From: an uncultured Bacilli bacterium
GTDB taxonomy: Bacteria > Bacillota_I > Bacilli_A > RF39 > UBA660
Reading direction: 5' to 3'
Assembly (NCBI GenBank): GCA_944363745.1
Contig: CALVVD010000001.1
Coordinates: 1-38,249 of the forward strand
DNA: 38,249 bases
In this document: positions 33,675 to 38,249 of the stretch, in pieces
How the letters are laid out: each line of letters begins with the position of its first letter
How positions within the stretch are numbered: position 1 is the first letter of the stretch
Notes under the pieces: model-generated
The model's database searches: none
The model's input: the letters and a program-made list of their open reading frames with translations, nothing else
Told to the model about the DNA's origin: nothing
Made by a program: the position numbers and the translations under genes

Positions 33675-35271
33675 ACATAGTTTTGGCAGCTTCATCAGCA
33701 TTAGTTGCTTGATTAGTTAAATCTTCTCCAGTTGTTGAAAGTTCTCCAGAAGCCATAGCATTTACAGCGGCTTCAGCAGCTGCTTCATTAGTCATAGTTT
33801 CTGTTGTAGCAGCTGGAGCAGGTTCTTGAAAAGTTGCTGTTGGTTCTTGATAAACTTCTACTGTTTCAATATTAGTAGCTGGTTCTACATAAGTTGTTTC
33901 AGCTTCATTAACAGAAACTTGTTCTACTGGTACTTCTTCTGTAACAGTACCTGTATTTTGTGATTGTTGTAATTCTTCTTCAGTAGTATCATAATCACCA
34001 TTGCCAGCATTTGCAGTAGCATTTTGATCTGGTAAAGGAGCAGGTTCTGTTGCAGTATTAGTATTTTCTTCTACTTCTGTAGTTAAAGAACCATCTTCGA
34101 TAGCATCAGCTGGTATATCATCATTAAAGTTAACATCACCTTCTGCTAAACTACCATCAGAGCTTGTTGAAACATCAATTTCTTGACTATAATCCTGATC
34201 ACCAGTATCAGTATTAGTTTCTTCTCCTGTTATTATATTATCGTATTTATCTTCTTCAGTATTATCATTTCCTGTATTAGTATTATCATTTGAATGATCA
34301 GGAAGAGTTTGTGGCTCTTGATAATTTAAGTTCTCATATCCTTGATTTATACTACCTGGTGTTTGAGTAACATTAGCAGCTGGGATATATGAAGAACCTC
34401 CACCACTTGAATAATCGCTATTATAATTAACATTTCTTGCAGCAGCTGCAGCTTGGGCTTGAGCTTGAGCTTGAGCTTCTTCAGCAGCTTTCTTTGCTTC
34501 TAATTCTGCTTGTTTTTGATCAGCATTATCTTGAGCTTGATTTTTAAGATCATCTAAATTAGGATCATCAATTGTAGTTGCAACCATAGACTTACCATTA
34601 GTAGGAGTTTTATCTCTTGATAGAATTAAACCTATACTACTAAGACCTACTATAGTAGCTAAACTAATTAATGCTGGTTTTAACATAGGATGTTTCTTTT
34701 TCTTCTTTTCTGGTTTTTTATCCTTATTTTCTTCAATCTCTTCATCATCTAATCCATCATCAGTATCATAATCATCTGTTTCATCATTAGTTGCTTCTTT
34801 TTTAGCTTCTTCATAGGCATCAAAAGCATTCGCTCTATCTTCATCAATAAGATTATCAAGCATAGCACCTGCATTAGGAGCTGTTTTTGCTCCTACTTTG
34901 ATGTTTTGATCATTATAAAGTGCTTGTTTATCCATTTTTGTATATCCTTTATCTCTAACATATTTAATTAGAAGAGATCTAGCAAATTCCTCATCATCTG
35001 TAAATTTATATTCTTTATTACCATCTTCATCTTCTAGTATGTAACAATAAGATCTTGTTCTATCTTTACCTTCACCTACATAATAAGCATAAATACCTAA
35101 TATTTTCTTATCAATAAAATCTTGATTACTATTATTATTATCTTTCTTCTTAGTTTTATCTTTAAAGTAATTTACAACTTTTGTAAAAAATCCTTGTTTC
35201 TTCTCTTTTTTTAATCTTAATTTTTTATTTTTACTCATTATTTCTTTAATCTTATCAAAATTATATTTCAT
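33673..35271 (-). CDS. Membrane-anchored protein with large acidic, disordered extracellular region
   Basis: The gene encodes 532 aa. The N-terminal 195 residues are cytoplasmic: a strongly basic start (LRLKKEKKQGFFTKVV), a small folded segment (about 52-120, KKILGIYAYYVGEGKDRTRS) and an acidic then Lys-rich stretch (KKPEKKKKKH). One membrane helix is at about 198-218 (KPALISLATIVGLSSIGLIL). The outer 310 residues are low-complexity: an Ala/Gln/Glu helix (253-279, AQAQAQAQAAAAA), a Gly/Ser/Tyr patch, then Thr/Glu/Asn-rich repeats without cysteine. No sorting motif is seen. It has no recognised family. It follows the 333-aa surface protein by 13 nt and ends in a terminator, so they form a two-gene operon, perhaps one envelope assembly. 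Confidence 0.75.
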   Translation of the reverse strand: MKYNFDKIKEIMSKNKKLRLKKEKKQGFFTKVVNYFKDKTKKKDNNNSNQDFIDKKILGIYAYYVGEGKDRTRSYCYILEDEDGNKEYKFTDDEEFARSLLIKYVRDKGYTKMDKQALYNDQNIKVGAKTAPNAGAMLDNLIDEDRANAFDAYEEAKKEATNDETDDYDTDDGLDDEEIEENKDKKPEKKKKKHPMLKPALISLATIVGLSSIGLILSRDKTPTNGKSMVATTIDDPNLDDLKNQAQDNADQKQAELEAKKAAEEAQAQAQAQAAAAARNVNYNSDYSSGGGSSYIPAANVTQTPGSINQGYENLNYQEPQTLPDHSNDNTNTGNDNTEEDKYDNIITGEETNTDTGDQDYSQEIDVSTSSDGSLAEGDVNFNDDIPADAIEDGSLTTEVEENTNTATEPAPLPDQNATANAGNGDYDTTEEELQQSQNTGTVTEEVPVEQVSVNEAETTYVEPATNIETVEVYQEPTATFQEPAPAATTETMTNEAAAEAAVNAMASGELSTTGEDLTNQATNADEAAKTM

Positions 35272-35284
35272 AACCTTTCCCTCC

Positions 35285-36286
35285 TTATCTTGTCCTTCCT
35301 GTATAAGTATATCCTTGATTTAATAGACCAGTATCATTATAAGTACTCCATTTTGTATCAGTGCCACCACTACTAATTAAACTTCTTGTTCTTTCACTAT
35401 AATATTTAACTCTACCATAAACAGTCTTACCATTAGAATCAGTTCCAACTGCTTCTAGTCTAGAGTATAATTGAACTTCTCTTAAACAATTAACATCACT
35501 TTCATTACATTTAATTGCTGCTAAACCTGTTGTATTGTATTTCCAACTAGACCAACTACTCCATCCTGAGAAAACAGGATTATTAGTCTTAGAATACTCA
35601 TACATTACAGTAACATTATTTGTAGTATTATTGTTAGCATTAGAATTAGAATTTGTATTGTTATTATTTATTGAACCAGCACTTTGATTACTATTAGTCG
35701 TTGTATTATTATTGCTACTACCACCATTATTTGTAGTTGTAGCATCTGTTATATCAACTTCATCTGTTACTTCTTCTTTTTTATCATCAGTTTTATTGTT
35801 TTCTTTTTCTTTACTACTATCTCTTTCACATAAAGTATCTGTACAATAATCATACTCTCCTACTCTAGTTAATTTATAATCTTCTTTCTCATTACATTTT
35901 AAATTAACTCTTAAAGTATAATCATCATCATTCTTAGTAAGTCTTATATAACTTGCATTAACATCACAAGCTTCATTATTACCATCTGTAAAAGCTTCTA
36001 ATAAGTTTTGATTAATCATTTCTCTTAATGTTAATTCATTTTTGTCACCAACTTCTTTTGGTAATTTATCTTTATCATAATATTTAAAAGCCGCATCTTC
36101 CATTTTATCTAAGTTAGCACTAAAGACTTTATCATAATTTGAACTGTTTTTACTAACACTATTATCTTTATTTGTAACTTTAGTAACTATAAAAATAATA
36201 AGTATTAAGAAGATAATTACAATAATAGCTTTTAGTAATATATCACGTAATGGAAAACGACCTCTTGCATTTTCTTCAGTATACAT
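35285..36286 (-). CDS. Membrane-anchored surface protein with WxxWxxW (thrombospondin-type-1-like) C-terminal domain
   Basis: The gene encodes 333 aa behind AAGGAGAAGGGGG. A short cytoplasmic N-terminus (ENARGRFPLRD) is followed by a membrane helix at about 16-36 (LLKAIIVIIFLILIIFIV). The extracellular part has a domain at about 50-160 with Cys107, Cys131, Cys148 and Cys153. An Asn/Thr/Ser linker spans 180-226. The C-terminal domain starts at GWSSWSSW (Trp242, Trp245, Trp248), with Cys260 and Cys267, then LREVQLYSR and KYYSERTRS and a closing TGLLNQGYTYTGRTR. Spaced tryptophans followed by arginine strands recall the Trp-Arg ladder of thrombospondin type 1 repeats; homology is not shown. It is the first gene of an operon with the 532-aa protein, behind the strongest promoter seen in the window. 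Confidence 0.8.
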   Translation of the reverse strand: MYTEENARGRFPLRDILLKAIIVIIFLILIIFIVTKVTNKDNSVSKNSSNYDKVFSANLDKMEDAAFKYYDKDKLPKEVGDKNELTLREMINQNLLEAFTDGNNEACDVNASYIRLTKNDDDYTLRVNLKCNEKEDYKLTRVGEYDYCTDTLCERDSSKEKENNKTDDKKEEVTDEVDITDATTTNNGGSSNNNTTTNSNQSAGSINNNNTNSNSNANNNTTNNVTVMYEYSKTNNPVFSGWSSWSSWKYNTTGLAAIKCNESDVNCLREVQLYSRLEAVGTDSNGKTVYGRVKYYSERTRSLISSGGTDTKWSTYNDTGLLNQGYTYTGRTR

Positions 36287-36318
36287 ATTATAATCCCCCT
36301 TCTCCTTAAGATGGCCAT

Positions 36319-36347
36319 ATTATACCACATTTATTAAGGATTGTCAA
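36319..36347 (-). promoter_or_regulatory. Perfect consensus promoter of the surface-protein operon
   Basis: TTGACA (36347-36342), a 17-nt spacer and TATAAT (36324-36319), with a TGG extended -10. The -35 lies in the last codons of the smr-like gene. With a strong ribosome binding site, this predicts high expression of the surface proteins. Confidence 0.9.
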
Positions 36348-36600
36348 ATTTTAAGCAAACAAGTGTACAACCTGGATTCATAAAATCTAGTTTATATTCT
36401 AACACTCTTTTATCTTTTTTTAAATACTCATTTATAGCATTTCTTAAAATACCTTTTCCAATACCATGAATTATAATAATATTTTCTTGTTTTAGTTTAT
36501 AACAATCATTAATAAATTCTTTTACTTTAAAAATTGCATATTCTCTATCCATACCATGTAAATCTATTTTTGGATAGCTAGATAATATCAAGATTACCAC
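36334..36600 (-). CDS. Stand-alone Smr-domain protein
   Basis: The 88-aa protein is essentially one Smr domain: IDLHGMDREYAIFKVKEFIN and IIIIHGIGKGILRNAINEYL, ending with NPGCTLVCLKF. The LHGM and HGxGxG motifs match the C-terminal domain of MutS2, a family with nuclease or RNA-cleaving activity in some members. Here no MutS2 core is attached. The start is uncertain: GTG at 36600 or TTG at 36591, both within the end of the pfkB-family gene (overlap 14-23 nt), with no strong Shine-Dalgarno. Translation is probably coupled to the upstream gene. Confidence 0.85.
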   Translation of the reverse strand: MVILILSSYPKIDLHGMDREYAIFKVKEFINDCYKLKQENIIIIHGIGKGILRNAINEYLKKDKRVLEYKLDFMNPGCTLVCLKFDNP

Positions 36601-37480
36601 TTCTTTCTAGAACTATATTTAAACTAGGTACAGAGTATCTTCCTCCTACTTTTGTAGTTGATATCGCTCCAGTTATATTAGAAAGACGACAAGCTTCTTC
36701 TAAAGAATAATTATGAGATATAAAATATGTAAAAGCTCCATGAAAAATATCTCCTGCACCTGTTGTATCAACAGCCTTTACTTTAATACTAGGTATAAGT
36801 TTATAGGAATTATCTATTTTAGTAAAACAACCCTTATCTTCTAAAGTTATAATAATGTTATTATGAAAATCATTTTCTAGTCTTTTATGAACTTCTATAA
36901 TAGATTCTATACTTCCATCATAAGATAGTTTAGTATAATCTAAGGCAAAGTTTTTAGAACAGACAAGATAATCTACATAAGGGCATAGATTAACGGTACT
37001 TGGCTTAAAACTACCAGCATCTATTATTTTAATAGCATCTTTATTATTAAGAAGGATTTTCTTACTCATCTCTTCTTCTTCACCATCTACTAATATAACA
37101 TCATATTTATTATCATTATCAATACTACATCTTTTAATATTATCATCTTGACTAGTAAGAATGGTTCTAGTAGTTTTAACACGATTAGCGATAATAAAAC
37201 TAAGACCAGTATCAAAATTATCTACTAGTTCTAAATATTTGGTAGATACATTAGCATTTTCTAATTCTTGTTTTATTTTTTCACCATAATAATCATTACC
37301 TACAACACCTTGAAAAGAGACATCACAGCCCCAAAGTCCTAATAAATAAGCGGCATTACTAGCAGGACCACCACCACAGTCAATATGTTCTCCTAAGCGC
37401 ATTTTTGTATTTTCTATAGGATATTCATCTACTTGAAAAGTTATATCATAAGATGAATGACCAATTGTTAAATATTTCAT
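36578..37480 (-). CDS. PfkB-family carbohydrate kinase
   Basis: The 300-aa protein is a ribokinase-like sugar or nucleoside kinase. It shows the N-terminal glycine motif (IDCGGGPASNAAYLLGLWG), a mid-protein GVVGNDYYGEKIKQEL and the active-site signature VKAVDTTGAGDIFHGAF, with the catalytic Asp at about residue 244. Substrate cannot be set from sequence; ribokinase-like or fructokinase-like are both possible. The ATG follows GGTGATG. It is cotranscribed with the Smr-domain gene. Confidence 0.93.
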   Translation of the reverse strand: MKYLTIGHSSYDITFQVDEYPIENTKMRLGEHIDCGGGPASNAAYLLGLWGCDVSFQGVVGNDYYGEKIKQELENANVSTKYLELVDNFDTGLSFIIANRVKTTRTILTSQDDNIKRCSIDNDNKYDVILVDGEEEEMSKKILLNNKDAIKIIDAGSFKPSTVNLCPYVDYLVCSKNFALDYTKLSYDGSIESIIEVHKRLENDFHNNIIITLEDKGCFTKIDNSYKLIPSIKVKAVDTTGAGDIFHGAFTYFISHNYSLEEACRLSNITGAISTTKVGGRYSVPSLNIVLERSGNLDII

Positions 37481-37495
37481 ATCATCACCGTCTTA

Positions 37496-37504
37496 ATTGT
37501 ACCA
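37496..37504 (-). promoter_or_regulatory. Extended -10 promoter of the pfkB-family gene
   Basis: The minus strand reads TG-G-TACAAT (37504-37496) 15 nt upstream of the start codon. No good -35 is seen at 16-18 nt, as expected for an extended -10 promoter. Confidence 0.5.
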
Positions 37505-37553
37505 GATTTTTATTAAAAAATATATAAAAATAAAAGACTATAGTGTAAATATC

Positions 37554-37562
37554 TGTTATACT
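37554..37562 (+). promoter_or_regulatory. Extended -10 promoter of the last gene
   Basis: TG-T-TATACT at 37554-37562, about 23 nt before the chosen GTG start. No clear -35. It is divergent from the pfkB-family promoter. Confidence 0.45.
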
Positions 37563-37585
37563 AAAAGAGAAAGGCAGTGATATTT

Positions 37586-38215
37586 GTGAAGAAGATAAAG
37601 GAAAGAAGAAAAGATAAAAAAGAAAAGAAGAAATTAACTAGAAAACAAATAATTATTCTTATAATTGTTACTATTATTTTAGGGATTTTATGTTATTTTA
37701 TTTCTACAGAAGTTACTAAATCTATTATTGATCATAGAACAATGGCAGAGAAAAGAAAAAATGAAGATTTTTCTGATTTAACAGAACTTGATACTATTGA
37801 AGATATTGATCTCAATACATTTATTAATAATTATAATGAAATTAGTGATGATGATATTAGTAGTGATGAGATAGTAGATAATGTTATTAAAATAAATAAT
37901 ACTGAAGTTGATTTTGTTATAGATAATAATTATTTGACTATAACAAGTATTAATTTTAATAAAAAGAATAGCAGTAATAAAAAGATTATATATAATATGA
38001 TAAAAGCTAATAATGGAGAGCTTGATGATGATAGTATTGATTTAGTTTATGATAGAGTTTTTGAAACACTTGGTAATACCAGCGATAAAACTAGTGAAAC
38101 ATCAGAATTCTTTCAATATCAAGGATTAGAATTTAGTTTAAAAGAATATAAGAATAGTGATTATAAGTATAGTTTTAGAATAGGTAGAATTACAGAAAAT
38201 GAAATAGAAGAATGA
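37586..38215 (+). CDS. Membrane-anchored protein of unknown function
   Basis: The start is ambiguous between GTG 37577 and GTG 37586; I prefer the second (209 aa), which leaves 11 nt after AAAGG. The N-terminus is extremely basic (KKIKERRKDKKEKKKLTRKQ), followed by one membrane helix at about 19-40 (IIILIIVTIILGILCYFIS). The outer part of about 165 residues is acidic, Asp/Asn/Ser-rich, without cysteine, with no recognised family. The topology is N-in/C-out. A terminator closes it immediately. Confidence 0.7.
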   Translation: MKKIKERRKDKKEKKKLTRKQIIILIIVTIILGILCYFISTEVTKSIIDHRTMAEKRKNEDFSDLTELDTIEDIDLNTFINNYNEISDDDISSDEIVDNVIKINNTEVDFVIDNNYLTITSINFNKKNSSNKKIIYNMIKANNGELDDDSIDLVYDRVFETLGNTSDKTSETSEFFQYQGLEFSLKEYKNSDYKYSFRIGRITENEIEE

Positions 38216-38236
38216 TTTGCTCATCCTTCTTTTTAT
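38206..38236 (+). terminator. Terminator of the last gene, overlapping its stop codon
   Basis: AGAAGAATGA (38206-38215) pairs with TCATCCTTCT (38221-38230) with one wobble and a 5-nt loop, then TTTTATTT. The TGA stop is the end of the left arm. Confidence 0.75.
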
Positions 38237-38249
38237 TTAGTTTATGACA

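Noticed and set aside
1..38249. tRNA or rRNA genes, CRISPR arrays
   Set aside because: No T-loop-like GGTTCGAATCC segments, no rRNA-like conserved blocks and no regularly spaced direct repeats were noticed.

Overview
The window is strongly A+T-rich chromosomal DNA from a low-GC Gram-positive bacterium. Trp is read from TGG in conserved genes (the WW pair of SigA is TGGTGG) and TGA is used as a stop, so the code is the standard bacterial one, not that of Mycoplasma. Gene content (dnaG-sigA-trmK, yebC-ruvAB-queA, rimP-nusA-ylxR-infB, hisS-aspS, an L33 of the CxxC type, EF-P with Lys32) fits Bacillota. A+T richness, compactness and a shortened RimP suggest a reduced-genome, gut-type lineage near the Bacilli/Mollicutes boundary (RF39-like); that placement is inference. 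Most core genes lie on the minus strand, with short plus-strand accessory genes between them.

Layout. 1-1020: 5' part of an IS605-type tnpB running off the window edge. 1021-4268: rpsO with a structured leader, an unknown gene and pnp. 4256-6901: rbfA, a VanY-like D,D-peptidase fused to TruB, and a lipoprotein with its own consensus promoter. 7009-10330: two adjacent plus-strand genes of unknown function built from tandem sigma-region-4-like repeats, between rbfA and infB. 10337-14305: rimP (short)-nusA-ylxR-infB from a perfect TTGACA-N17-TATAAT promoter. 14361-15056: CPBP protease. 15114-17290: efp, rpmG (L33), tig. 17413-21273: yebC-ruvA-ruvB-unknown-queA. 21396-25440: TIGR04086-like membrane protein, trmK, sigA, dnaG and a dnaG leader with an apparent H-type pseudoknot and a terminator. 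25536-26794: two unknown genes. 26880-29502: hisS and an archaeal-type aspS. 29622-31707: a kinase-fold gene with an in-frame stop and an MFS gene closed near its start, both probable pseudogenes. 31720-36286: a large cytoplasmic coiled-coil-like protein and two membrane-anchored surface proteins, one with a WxxWxxW thrombospondin-like motif. 36334-37480: Smr-domain protein and PfkB-family kinase. 37586-38215: a membrane-anchored unknown.

The core genes cover transcription (SigA, NusA), translation initiation and ribosome maturation (IF2, RimP, RbfA, S15, L33, EF-P, TruB, QueA, TrmK, HisRS, AspRS), replication priming (DnaG), recombination (RuvAB), RNA turnover (PNPase) and nascent-chain folding (trigger factor). 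Non-coding space is minimal. Terminator hairpins repeatedly overlap stop codons, and convergent genes share one bidirectional hairpin. Promoters match the SigA consensus.

The best candidates for something undescribed are the paired sigma-like repeat proteins (7009-10330), the pseudoknot leader of dnaG (25311-25394) and the VanY-TruB fusion (5161-6561).
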